Source of the DNA: SCRD01 sp046705285
Lineage (GTDB): Bacteria > Acidobacteriota > Terriglobia > UBA7540
Length of the DNA: 64,000 bases
Direction of reading: 5' to 3'
NCBI GenBank assembly: GCA_046705285.1
Contig: JBJKQK010000033.1
Span: 1-64,000, forward strand
Shown: in pieces, positions 53,928-62,535 of the stretch
Layout: the number at the start of each line of letters is the position of its first letter
Position numbering within the stretch: the stretch's first letter is position 1
Position numbers and translations under genes: made by a program
The notes under the pieces: model-generated
Told to the model about the DNA's origin: nothing
Database searches by the model: none
The model's input: the letters and a program-made list of their open reading frames with translations, nothing else

Positions 53928-55166
53928 ATGGGACATCATCATCATTTTTTGCCGCTTTTCGGGTTATTGTTCATTGTCAGCCAGTTCTTCTGGATCTACC
54001 ACATTGGCAAGCTTGGAGCGAAGTTCATCCCCGGCAAGAAGCTTCGTCTTTGTCTTACCGTGACAGGTCTAGCCGCCTACATTACGCTACTTGCATACAA
54101 CTTTTTGTCCGCGCGCGAAATAGCCGCCACCAGCCTGACTCTTAAAATCGCCCTGCTCGAGGCGCCCGTTCGCTGGTGGATTTTCAGTTCGACCGTAGGA
54201 TTTGTCATTGCAATTCCCTTCCTGCTGGCAAACGCGGTCATGGATCGAATTCGAGGAGCCAGGGGAAAAACTGTGGCGACCGAACCCGATCTGATCCTCT
54301 CAACGGACCGGCGCAAATTCCTTTCCAACACCGCCATGGTCGCCGGAGCCCTGCCCCTTGCCGCCTGCGGGTATGGGCTTGTGTTTGGCCGCGTCGAGTT
54401 TGAAAAGTCGTTTGTGCGGATGAAGCTGTCCCGCCTGCCAAGAGAATTCAATGGCTTCCGCATCGCTCAGCTGTCGGATATTCACATTGGACCGTTCATG
54501 AGCTCCTCCGACGTCCGCCATGTAGTTGAGATGACCAACGCGCTGAAACCGGACCTGATAGCCCTAACCGGAGACTATATTACCTGGGACCCCGCCACGC
54601 AGGAGGCCGCAGTCGATTCGCTCTCCGGCCTGAAGGCTCCTTACGGAGTTTACGGTTGCCTCGGAAACCATGAGATGTGGACCCACACCCAAGCCTCCAT
54701 CACTCGTCTCTTCGCCCAACGCAACATCAAGATTCTGAGGCATCAACGAACGGCCATCCATGCTGGCCACGAGAGCCTGAACCTGATCGGCGTAGACTTC
54801 GAGTCACTCGGACATTTGGGAAGCTATGACGGTGTCAAAGCAACGCGATACCTGGAGGGAGTGGGCCAACTGACAAGGCCGGACCAGGTCAACATCCTGT
54901 TGAGCCACAATCCCAATACTTTTGACCGTGCTGCCGAACTGGAAATCGATTTGAGCCTGGCAGGTCACACCCACGGAGGTCAGGTTACGCTTGATTTTAT
55001 CAGCCCGGATCTTTCGATCGCTCGCCTGTTCACTCCTTACGTCGAAGGCTATTTCAAGAAGCCTGGCGGCCAGCTTTATGTCAACCGCGGCATTGGGACC
55101 ATCGTCGTTCCCGTCCGTTTTGGCGCCCGGCCGGAAATCACCCTGTTTGAGCTTGTCCGGGCCTGA
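53928..55166 (+). CDS. Membrane-anchored metallophosphoesterase with internal Tat-like signal
   Basis: A 412-residue protein. Three membrane helices (about 8-110) are followed by a twin-arginine-like stretch (DRRKFLSNTAMVAGALPLAACG) and then the phosphoesterase domain with SDIHIG, TGDYITWD, GNHEMW, and the His motifs LSHNP and AGHTHGGQ. The five metal-binding motifs are all there. Such enzymes resemble YkuE/YaeI, which act on the outer face of the membrane. The start is the ATG at 53928; the longer frame uses a TTG. The His run at its N terminus (MGHHHH) is natural, not a tag. Confidence 0.85.
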   Translation: MGHHHHFLPLFGLLFIVSQFFWIYHIGKLGAKFIPGKKLRLCLTVTGLAAYITLLAYNFLSAREIAATSLTLKIALLEAPVRWWIFSSTVGFVIAIPFLLANAVMDRIRGARGKTVATEPDLILSTDRRKFLSNTAMVAGALPLAACGYGLVFGRVEFEKSFVRMKLSRLPREFNGFRIAQLSDIHIGPFMSSSDVRHVVEMTNALKPDLIALTGDYITWDPATQEAAVDSLSGLKAPYGVYGCLGNHEMWTHTQASITRLFAQRNIKILRHQRTAIHAGHESLNLIGVDFESLGHLGSYDGVKATRYLEGVGQLTRPDQVNILLSHNPNTFDRAAELEIDLSLAGHTHGGQVTLDFISPDLSIARLFTPYVEGYFKKPGGQLYVNRGIGTIVVPVRFGARPEITLFELVRA

Positions 55167-55212
55167 ACCGACCAGGATTGCAAATCAAACGTAACGTGTT
55201 CTACCGGGCAGG

Positions 55213-55788
55213 TCAGCGGATTCGCGTCCCATCAACAGAAGCGAAGTGTACCGTGCGAATGATGGACAAAAGAGGAAACTCTCCGTTATGCGGAGGAGGA
55301 AGAGACTGCCTATAATCGGCTCCGCCCAGGAGGGTCACAATCGTGCATTCGCGCGGTTCGAGAAGTTCTACTGACCAGCCAACGGCAGCCCTTCCACCGG
55401 AGACACAAACCACCGCCTTGTGGCCGTCCACCGCAATGAAACTTGTCCTTTCCCACACGCGGTGTAGTTCTTCCAACTTCTTTTGCCGTTCCTGCACGGA
55501 GACATAGCCGCGCTTGACAAGAAAACGAAGCACCACTGTTCCCGGGTTTAACTTCGTGTTGCCAATCAGATCCACAATGGTTTCCGTGCCCGGCAGGCCG
55601 AATTTCTGAGGATTGCGCCGGCGGAGATGCAAATCAGGAGGATATTGAAAGGAAAGCCCTGTCTGTAGATCCTGGAATTGAATCCAATCAGCGGATTGGG
55701 CTGCACCAAAGGTTGGTTCCAGGCAAGCCAGGGCCAACATAGCACCCCAAAGCCCCAACTCTCGCATGGATCTTACGCTGATCCCCAC
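55213..55788 (-). CDS. Exported protein of unknown function
   Basis: A 191-residue protein with a signal peptide (GLWGAMLALACLEPTFGAAQS) and a mature domain of about 160 residues with beta-rich segments (FQDLQTGLSFQYPPDLHL, TSFIAVDGHKAVVCVSGGRA). It resembles the small secreted domains of the PsbP-like or DUF1795 type (surface strand then Tyr-Pro) but I cannot assign it. It lies 15 bp downstream of the MFS gene on the same strand, so they may share a transcript. Confidence 0.6.
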   Translation of the reverse strand: MGISVRSMRELGLWGAMLALACLEPTFGAAQSADWIQFQDLQTGLSFQYPPDLHLRRRNPQKFGLPGTETIVDLIGNTKLNPGTVVLRFLVKRGYVSVQERQKKLEELHRVWERTSFIAVDGHKAVVCVSGGRAAVGWSVELLEPRECTIVTLLGGADYRQSLPPPHNGEFPLLSIIRTVHFASVDGTRIR

Positions 55789-55803
55789 GCTTATCGGAAC
55801 CCC

Positions 55804-57051
55804 TCACGTAGCGACTTTTACATTGGCCAGGAAATCTTTGCCTTTGTGTTCGCGCCCGAAAGCAATAACAATGCCCCCGATGACCATGACGGCGATTTCA
55901 AACCCGGCCATCGCCCAGGCGTAACCCACATGATCGCGCAATGCATACTCAATGGTGTTGGTGGGCGCAGCAATCAGAATTCCAAGATGGTAGGAGAGGC
56001 CGGGAAGAAGTCCTCGAACCGAGTCGGGCGAAAGCTCACTCAGGTGCGCGGGGATGATTCCCCAGGCGCCTTGCACACCCATCTGCATCAAGAAGGCGCC
56101 GACCGCCAGAACGCCAACTGATCCGCCAAAAGCCCAAAGAGGGATAACCACAAGCGACAGGCCGAGAGCGCTCAGCATGCCGCGCCTGCGCCCGATGCGC
56201 TCCGAGAGATGGCCAAAAAGGATGGTACCGATGATCGCTCCAATGTTGTAGAGCACAGCCATATCAGAAACCGTGCTTGCTTTGATTTTGTGGGCGGTTC
56301 TGAGAAAGTCGGGGTAGAGGTCCTGCGTACCATGGGAAAGGAACATCATCATCGTCATCATCAACACCAGGTACAGAAGACTCTTCCAGTGCCGCCCGAC
56401 TGTGCGCAGAATGGCTCGAACGTCAGGTTCGCGGTGCTCGAGCCAAGCCTTCGACTCCGGCACTCCCGCCCTGATATAAAGCGCCAGCAGAGCCGGCACG
56501 GCACCGATCCAGAACATTGCCCGCCAGCCCCACGCCGGCAGGATAAAGCGTGCAGCCACCGCCGCCAGTAGATAACCAACAGAATAACCGCTCTGAAGGA
56601 CGCCCGAAAGAATTCCCCTCCAGCGACGTGGAACGCTCTCCATGGTCAGCGAGGCTCCGATTCCCCACTCACCGCCCATGCCGAGGCCGTACAGGGCCCG
56701 CAAAAGAATGAAAACCGTGAAGCTGGGAGCGAAACCACAAAGGACTTCAATTATTGAATAAAAGATGACATTCGCCATCAGCGAAATGCGACGGCCGTAG
56801 CGATCCGCCAATATGCCAAAAATAAACGCGCCGACGGGCCGAGTTGCCAGCGTGGCGGTCAGCGTCAAGATGATGTCCGCCTTCGACACCTGGAAACTCG
56901 TCGCCAGCGTTCCGACTAGAAATACCACAATAAAGAAGTCGAATGCGTCCAGCGTCCAGCCGAGGAAACATGCAAGGACAGTATGCAAGTAAGTGCCCTT
57001 GAAGGTTGCCTCTTGGGTAATGCCTGCTTCCGGAGAAGGACGAGTATCCAT
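55804..57051 (-). CDS. MFS transporter, metabolite:H+ symporter type
   Basis: A 415-residue, about 12-helix transporter. The cytoplasmic loop 2-3 motif GILADRYGRR and the loop 8-9 equivalent FGHLSERIGRRRG mark the major facilitator superfamily; the Asp of TLDAFDFFIVVF in helix 1 is typical of carboxylate and sialic acid:H+ symporters. The substrate is not predictable. Its central cytoplasmic loop is ordinary. The 57052-57346 gap upstream shows no gene, although promoter-like bases occur. Confidence 0.85.
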   Translation of the reverse strand: MDTRPSPEAGITQEATFKGTYLHTVLACFLGWTLDAFDFFIVVFLVGTLATSFQVSKADIILTLTATLATRPVGAFIFGILADRYGRRISLMANVIFYSIIEVLCGFAPSFTVFILLRALYGLGMGGEWGIGASLTMESVPRRWRGILSGVLQSGYSVGYLLAAVAARFILPAWGWRAMFWIGAVPALLALYIRAGVPESKAWLEHREPDVRAILRTVGRHWKSLLYLVLMMTMMMFLSHGTQDLYPDFLRTAHKIKASTVSDMAVLYNIGAIIGTILFGHLSERIGRRRGMLSALGLSLVVIPLWAFGGSVGVLAVGAFLMQMGVQGAWGIIPAHLSELSPDSVRGLLPGLSYHLGILIAAPTNTIEYALRDHVGYAWAMAGFEIAVMVIGGIVIAFGREHKGKDFLANVKVAT

Positions 57052-57346
57052 TGGTTTCGGGATGAGCGGATCCGAGCCGTTCGGGACCTAGCTTCCACTT
57101 AATGAGCCCGCCGTCTTCCTCGATCGAAGGACGGATGTCCCGGCGGTCAAAATACAAGGAACGTCTTCCGGATGTCAAATATTCTCTGGAAATGATGCGG
57201 CGGGCCGGAGAGGCCACGGACCTCCGGCGGCTATACTTTACCTCTTTTCTTTGGTTCCTGCGGGGGGCTGGAATTCCAGGGAAGGGTCTCAAACGGAGTT
57301 TGGGCGGACTTTCAAAGGCGCTCGAAACCGGAACGGATGTCGGACC

Positions 57347-58003
57347 TCAGGGCTGGAAGACGATCGTCTTCAGATGGGCAAGCGGCTCGGAGAAATCGAA
57401 CACATCCTGGCTTGCAGGATCATATTTGTCGGTAATACCCAGGAACTTGGCTTCGGCGGGTTGCGTGGTGGGCATGAGGAACTTGCCATGCTCAACCCGG
57501 CCATTCCGAAGCGTCATCGTAATTTCTCCGTTTTGAAACTCTATGCGGGCGATCTTGGAAAAGTCTTCCACATCTGCACCGCCCGCACTAAGCTGCAAAG
57601 GGAAAGAAGTGATCGGAGGAACGGCTACAAGCAGTGATCCCACTCCATGCGGCGGATAGAAATCGATGTAGACGTCAAAAACCTGCGTCGTCTTGCCGCT
57701 CGTGTCGGTCACGGTGGCCGTATAGCCGAATTGCTTCCACATCTCCACTATGCTTTGTCGCTGCTGCGGCGAACTGGTCACGACGGTGTAAGGCAGACTG
57801 CCCTTAGACAATTGAACTCTCTCAACCCGCATATCGGCCAGGTTAAAGTGCTTGTAAATTAAGATGGAAGAATCCTGGTGAACAACAATTGCGTTGCGCT
57901 GGATGACGCGCTCGCGTCCCTCTGCTGTCATCTGGTAAATCGTATCCGCCTTCAGCGAGACGGCCAGCGGCATCAGAAGAGCAAGCGCAAGAGGAATTTT
58001 CAC
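57347..58003 (-). CDS. Exported protein of unknown function
   Basis: A 218-residue protein. The start is set at the GTG at 58003, which gives a clean signal peptide (KIPLALALLMPLAVSLKA); the ATG at 58069 would place the terminator hairpin of the upstream gene inside this gene. The mature part is beta-rich with two probable domains: ERVIQRNAIVVHQDSSILIYK and FQNGEITMTLRNGRVEHGKF. No family is recognised. It sits downstream of the TPR protein, with the terminator between them. Confidence 0.6.
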   Translation of the reverse strand: MKIPLALALLMPLAVSLKADTIYQMTAEGRERVIQRNAIVVHQDSSILIYKHFNLADMRVERVQLSKGSLPYTVVTSSPQQRQSIVEMWKQFGYTATVTDTSGKTTQVFDVYIDFYPPHGVGSLLVAVPPITSFPLQLSAGGADVEDFSKIARIEFQNGEITMTLRNGRVEHGKFLMPTTQPAEAKFLGITDKYDPASQDVFDFSEPLAHLKTIVFQP

Positions 58004-58019
58004 GTAATTGCCTGGCGCC

Positions 58020-58051
58020 AAAAGAAAACCCCGCCTCTCATGCTGGCGGGG
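58020..58051 (-). terminator. Rho-independent terminator of the TPR protein gene
   Basis: Minus strand: a 7-bp ccccgcc/ggcgggg stem (58051-58045 with 58035-58029), 9-base loop, followed by ttttcttttgg. It starts 35 bp after the stop codon at 58086 and overlaps the longest reading of the next gene, supporting the shorter start at 58003. Confidence 0.75.
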
Positions 58052-58085
58052 CTTTCCGATCTTCGTCATGGATTAATCTGCACTA

Positions 58086-59168
58086 TTATTTCTTCTTGTA
58101 TTGCGTGGACACCTTACCCTCGAGCGTAGCAATCATCGCTTTGGCAGCCGCGGCATTTGGCCCGTTGGGATCAAGCTGCAGATATTTCTGGAAAGATTGG
58201 ATCGTCCCATCCGGAGCTTTGACCTGGCCGTTTGCCGCCATCGTGGCCTTCCCCATCAACGCCTGACCTTTCAGGTAATATGCCTCGGCGTTGTTGGGAT
58301 CAATACTGATGACTTTATTGAAAGCCGCAAGCGCCTCGTCCATCTTCCCGGCGTTGTACATGATGGCGCCAATGTTGAAGTAATAGCGACCGGCATTCGT
58401 CGGATCAATGGTTGCCGCCTGCTGGAATTGCGCCTGAGCTTCCGGGAGCTTACCCATACTCGCGTAAACGCTGCCCAGATTGTTGTGCATGGCGGCGTCG
58501 TTGGGATTCAACTGGAGCGCCTTCTGGTACGTTGCAATCGCCTGGTCATTTTCCTTCGCTTTGGCGTAAGCGTCGGCCAGGCGCGCCAGGACAACAGGAA
58601 CATTCTTATCCTTGGCGAGAGGAAGCGCCTGCTGAAACGCGGCAGCGGCTTCTTTGTATTTTCCCGCGTTATAAAGCGTATTTCCCTCTTCAAAATACTT
58701 CTTGAGTCCCGTGAACTGTTTCTGTTCTTTGGCCTGCGCCTCCTCCGCCTTCTCGGCCTTCTTGGCCTCTTCCGGATTCGTCTTCATCATTTGCTGGCGG
58801 GCCTGTTGCTGCGCAACCGGTGACATCATCTTCGGAAGGTCAAAGTCCACTTCAGTGGGATCGCCCAGCCCAATGTGCTTTTCGATGTAAAAGAGGTTCT
58901 GGCCACTGGGATTCTGCAAAAGGACTTTGTAGTTCCCGATAGGCAATCCAATGTAAACATAATTGCCCTTTTTGTTCGTCTTGGTCTTATAAGTCGATTT
59001 GATGTCCAGTCGTTCAATCAGAACAATGCACTTGACGCAAGGCTTCCCGTCCTGCAGGGTGGCTTTTCCTTCTACCCCGCCAGTTTGAGCATAGGCAGGC
59101 ACCACCATGCCCAACACCGCGATGGCAAACGCCACTCCAAGAATCCTTCGCGCTGACATAAACTTCAT
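58086..59168 (-). CDS. Exported TPR protein with carboxypeptidase-regulatory-like domain
   Basis: A 360-residue exported protein. The RBS gaggaggttgaa precedes the ATG. After a signal peptide (MVVPAYA) comes a short beta-sandwich (VEGKATLQDGKPCVKCIVLIERL, then YVYIGLPIGNYKVLL) resembling the carboxypeptidase-regulatory fold, a Lys/Ala/Glu-rich coiled linker (EEAKKAEKAEEAQAKEQK) and from about 150 several TPR repeats of 34 residues (GNTLYNAGKYKEAAAAFQQA, YQKALQLNPNDAAMHNNLG). Such proteins scaffold assembly at the envelope. Partners are unknown. Confidence 0.82.
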   Translation of the reverse strand: MKFMSARRILGVAFAIAVLGMVVPAYAQTGGVEGKATLQDGKPCVKCIVLIERLDIKSTYKTKTNKKGNYVYIGLPIGNYKVLLQNPSGQNLFYIEKHIGLGDPTEVDFDLPKMMSPVAQQQARQQMMKTNPEEAKKAEKAEEAQAKEQKQFTGLKKYFEEGNTLYNAGKYKEAAAAFQQALPLAKDKNVPVVLARLADAYAKAKENDQAIATYQKALQLNPNDAAMHNNLGSVYASMGKLPEAQAQFQQAATIDPTNAGRYYFNIGAIMYNAGKMDEALAAFNKVISIDPNNAEAYYLKGQALMGKATMAANGQVKAPDGTIQSFQKYLQLDPNGPNAAAAKAMIATLEGKVSTQYKKK

Positions 59169-59263
59169 TTCAACCTCCTCAACTCAAACTGCCCGAGTTT
59201 TATTTTAGCTTCATCTCGCCGGATGCTCAACCCAAACGCGTGCTTCTGAGGCGGTCGAGAATC

Positions 59264-59995
59264 TCAACCCGCACAGGATGCCTGCGGCGTATACCGCGGA
59301 CGAAGGGCGTAGGGGATGGGATCGTCAAAACCTGCTTCCTGAAAGGCCCGCAAGCGAAGAGCGCAACTGTCACAAACGCCGCAGGCCACGTCCTGCCCCT
59401 GATAGCAAGACCATGTGAGGCGGAGCGGAGCTCCAAGTTCGACTCCCTTTCGAACAATGTCGCTCTTGCGCATCCGAATCACCGGAGTCACGATCTCGAG
59501 CTGGGTTTCGGGCTTTGTTCCCGCCGCGATCAAACGATTGAAGGCCTCGTAGTACTCTGGGCGGCAGTCCGGGTACCCCGAACTGTCTTCCGCCACCGCG
59601 CCGATAAAAATCTTTCGAGCGCCGACAACTTCGCCCCAGGAAACGGCGATGGAAAGAAAATGTGCGTTCCGAAACGGTACATAAGTGGATGGGATATCCT
59701 TACGTTCAAGATCCGCGAGCTCCACCGGGATACTTGGATCAGTGAGGCTTGAACCTCCGATCTGGCGAAGATGGTCCAGGCGACAAACCCAGCGCTGTTC
59801 AGCCTTATAGAAATCTGCGAGGGCGTTAAAGGCCGCCAATTCCCTGCTCTCGGTTCGCTGGCCGTACGCCACGTGCAAAAGCGCCACCCGATACTCACGG
59901 ACCGCGATGGCTGTCGTCACACAACTGTCCAGCCCGCCGCTGGCCAGCACTACTGCCAGAGGTCGTCCGCCAGATGTTTGAGGGCCGCTTAACAA
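59264..59995 (-). CDS. queC: 7-cyano-7-deazaguanine synthase (preQ0 synthase)
   Basis: A 243-residue cytoplasmic enzyme that converts 7-carboxy-7-deazaguanine to preQ0 with ATP and ammonia. The PP-loop is VLASGGLDSCVT near the N terminus. The four zinc-binding cysteines are grouped near the end, in CYQGQDVACGVCDSCALR. Length fits QueC. queE lies 72 bp upstream on the same strand, so the two adjacent steps of queuosine precursor synthesis are together; queD, queF or tgt are not in this window. Confidence 0.92.
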   Translation of the reverse strand: MLSGPQTSGGRPLAVVLASGGLDSCVTTAIAVREYRVALLHVAYGQRTESRELAAFNALADFYKAEQRWVCRLDHLRQIGGSSLTDPSIPVELADLERKDIPSTYVPFRNAHFLSIAVSWGEVVGARKIFIGAVAEDSSGYPDCRPEYYEAFNRLIAAGTKPETQLEIVTPVIRMRKSDIVRKGVELGAPLRLTWSCYQGQDVACGVCDSCALRLRAFQEAGFDDPIPYALRPRYTPQASCAG

Positions 59996-60067
59996 GACAT
60001 TTGCTCCTTAGTTGCCGTCAACAGGGCAAGTCGCCCGGCCCTCGCCGTGAGAACCGAACTTTTCATC

Positions 60068-60706
60068 TTAGACTCCGCGCGTCTCGGGATCCCAGATAAA
60101 CTTATGAAGCTGTAATCCAACCCGAACTTCCAGATTATCGCGCAAGATCCATTCCGCAAGCTGGCGAGGCGGCAACTGGCCGAAAACCGGAGAGAAAATG
60201 ATTTCATCCACTCGCTCGGAAAGCCGATGGCTGGCCAGGAAATCACGAGCGTAGAGATAGTCACTTTCATCAAGAATCACGAACTTGATCTGGTCTTTCC
60301 GCTCCAGGACGTCAAGGTTTGCGACATCAAACTTGCCACTCTCTCCACTTGCCGGACATTTCACGTCCACGATCTTCACCACGGCTCGTGCAAGATCTCC
60401 GACAAACCTTTCACCGCTGGTTTCCACCAGCACTCGATAGCCTCCTGCAAGGAAGCTGTCGGCAAGTCCGAAGGTTTCTTTCTGGAGCAGCGGCTCTCCA
60501 CCAGTGAGTTCCACCAGCTTTCCGCCCAATGAGCGGACGCGATCCAAAACCTGAGCGGGAGTCATCTTTTGTCCCCCGTGGAACGCATACGCGGTGTCAC
60601 ACCAGTGGCACCGAAGGTTGCAGCCGGTCAGACGAACAAAAACACAAGGCAGTCCGGCAAAAGTCGATTCACCCTGGATTGATTTGAAGATCTCAGTAAT
60701 AACCAT
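60068..60706 (-). CDS. queE: 7-carboxy-7-deazaguanine synthase (radical SAM)
   Basis: A 212-residue radical SAM enzyme that contracts 6-carboxytetrahydropterin to 7-carboxy-7-deazaguanine. The [4Fe-4S] motif is CNLRCHWCD, and FKSIQGESTFAGLPCVFVRL upstream is typical. The ELTGGEPLLQ segment carries the SAM-binding Gly-Gly-Glu. The start at 60706 fits family length; the frame to 60799 adds 31 residues without RBS. The unusual CxxxC spacing of QueE (C-x2-x-C-x2-C) is visible as CNLRCHWC. Confidence 0.88.
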   Translation of the reverse strand: MVITEIFKSIQGESTFAGLPCVFVRLTGCNLRCHWCDTAYAFHGGQKMTPAQVLDRVRSLGGKLVELTGGEPLLQKETFGLADSFLAGGYRVLVETSGERFVGDLARAVVKIVDVKCPASGESGKFDVANLDVLERKDQIKFVILDESDYLYARDFLASHRLSERVDEIIFSPVFGQLPPRQLAEWILRDNLEVRVGLQLHKFIWDPETRGV

Positions 60707-60936
60707 CGGGCTTAGCAGAAACCGACTCCCTATCTTAACCGATTTCCGTCCTCGCAGCACACCTTGCCGGGTGTCTGTTTCAAATCCGTCTTCTCTCATT
60801 GTTTAAAGAGAACCAGTATCGCCACAATGACTGCTGTTTCGATATGTGGTCTCCCCTATGTAGTCAACACTTTTCAGGTGAATTTCATCATAAGGATATG
60901 AACTAATCTCCAGACTCTGGAAAGAGAGAGAGGAAA

Positions 60937-62394
60937 GTGAAAATCAATGTACGGACATGCCTGGCACTCTTTCTTGCAGAAGTCATCCTGTTCGTTCCTG
61001 CCGGAGGCTATTTTGCCGCCACGTTTCCAAGAACACCGTCAAAGCTGACCGAGCTTGCCAACGAACTGCAAAAACCTTACCTGAAACTTTTCAGAGTTTC
61101 GCCTTCGCTGCACTTCACCTCCCAGCAGTTCAGCCAGATGCAGGATCTGCTTCAAAAGCAGAGGAGTGAGTGCGTCGGGGCGATGAAGCAGGATGCCAAC
61201 AAATACAAGTCCGAAATAACTAAATACGAACGCCACCTTCAAAGAGTTACTGCCACAATCTCAAATGCGAAGCGGCACAACATCCATTGTAAGATTCAAA
61301 ACCTGCGATATGAGCAAGCCCAGGCGGCTGTTTTGGCTCAGCACGCCATCCCTATCGCCTACGAGAACGAAAAGGCAAAACTGGACCTAATTCAAAACTG
61401 GCCCTCTGATCTCGTGAAGATCAAGCAGGAAATCGCCAGCGGCGCATATCGTAATCGGCGCTGGGGCAATGTCCAGGATATTGGCAAAAGGACCATCGTT
61501 CCGGGACAACAAAAGGATGTTCCGCTGGGGGAGAAGGCCGTCGAACAGTTCGAGGAGTCCGGGATGGAGCCGCCCGTGCTGAAGGACCCCCAAGTTGTGG
61601 ATTACGTTAATAAAGTAGCCCAGAATGTAGCCCTACACTCGGATTTGAAAGTCGTCTTGCACGTCACGGTCCTCGATACAAAACAGATCAACGCCTTCTC
61701 ATTTCCAGGCGGCTTTGTCTTTGTGAACACCGGCCTTCTGAAGGCGGCGGATGACTCGTCAGAGCTGGCCGGGGTCATCGGGCACGAAATCGGCCATGTG
61801 GTGTGCAGGCACGGCCACCGCAAGATGGAACATGAAAGGCTCGCCAGCATATTCATGTCGGGAGCCGCCGCCGCGGCCAGCATCCTGATTCCTGGAGCGG
61901 GCACAATCGGAGGGTATCTGGCAGAATCATATGCGTTCCAGTATGGCTTCTATGGCGCCGGAATGCTGCTGAACCTGGCGCTGCTGGGCGTCAGCCGCGA
62001 GTATGAACTTCAGGCCGATCAACTGGGGATCCAGTATTGCTGGAATGCAGGCTATGATCCCACGGGGTTCATCCGCTTCTTTGACAAATTGGCCACGAAA
62101 GTGGGCTACGTTCAGGGAGTCGGCTGGTTCTATACCCATCCACCGTTTTACACCCGCATGCTCGATGCTATGCGCGAGATCATGTTCCTGCCAAAGAAGC
62201 GCCACTTGGAGATCAATTCAAAAGCGTTCGAGAACATGAAGAAAGCGCTTGCCAGATATACGGCTAAGCATCATCCGAAAACGAAAGCGCGTGTTTTGCC
62301 GTACCAGCGGGTAAAAGGATGTTCGGAGCCCATAAAGATTGGCTATAACCGCAAGCAGCCTATTCAAAGGTTGTGCAGTTCTTCGCGTTTTTGA
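60937..62394 (+). CDS. M48-family metalloprotease with unrecognised N-terminal domain (first of tandem)
   Basis: A 485-residue protein. The GTG start follows agagagaggaaa. A signal peptide or anchor (LALFLAEVILFVPAGGYFA) leads to an N-terminal domain of about 200 residues that I do not recognise, with Cys79 and Cys118. The protease domain has HEIGH at 283-287 and the third zinc ligand E357 in YELQADQLG, then the substrate-side region. The C terminus contains two more Cys (KGCSEP, QRLCSSS). Peptidases of this type work in the envelope. It is followed 141 bp later by a paralogue. Confidence 0.85.
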   Translation: MKINVRTCLALFLAEVILFVPAGGYFAATFPRTPSKLTELANELQKPYLKLFRVSPSLHFTSQQFSQMQDLLQKQRSECVGAMKQDANKYKSEITKYERHLQRVTATISNAKRHNIHCKIQNLRYEQAQAAVLAQHAIPIAYENEKAKLDLIQNWPSDLVKIKQEIASGAYRNRRWGNVQDIGKRTIVPGQQKDVPLGEKAVEQFEESGMEPPVLKDPQVVDYVNKVAQNVALHSDLKVVLHVTVLDTKQINAFSFPGGFVFVNTGLLKAADDSSELAGVIGHEIGHVVCRHGHRKMEHERLASIFMSGAAAAASILIPGAGTIGGYLAESYAFQYGFYGAGMLLNLALLGVSREYELQADQLGIQYCWNAGYDPTGFIRFFDKLATKVGYVQGVGWFYTHPPFYTRMLDAMREIMFLPKKRHLEINSKAFENMKKALARYTAKHHPKTKARVLPYQRVKGCSEPIKIGYNRKQPIQRLCSSSRF

Positions 62395-62535
62395 TGCTTG
62401 TCAGGAGCCCGCAAGCACGCCGCGGACTAAGCGTCATCTCGCTCACGGCGCCCGATTCGTAGGACCCGCCTGGCACCTGGCCAGGAAGCAGATGTGCAGT
62501 TCGCGCGGCCGGTCCTGAGAAAGGAGGAAAACATC

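Noticed and set aside
53928..53945. MGHHHH run suggesting a cloning tag
   Set aside because: It sits in a natural gene start with ordinary flanks and no vector sequence, so it is a native His run.
57102..57536. Rightward frame of 144 codons in the gap downstream of the MFS gene
   Set aside because: It overlaps the end of the exported protein gene in the opposite direction, has no family signature and no RBS.
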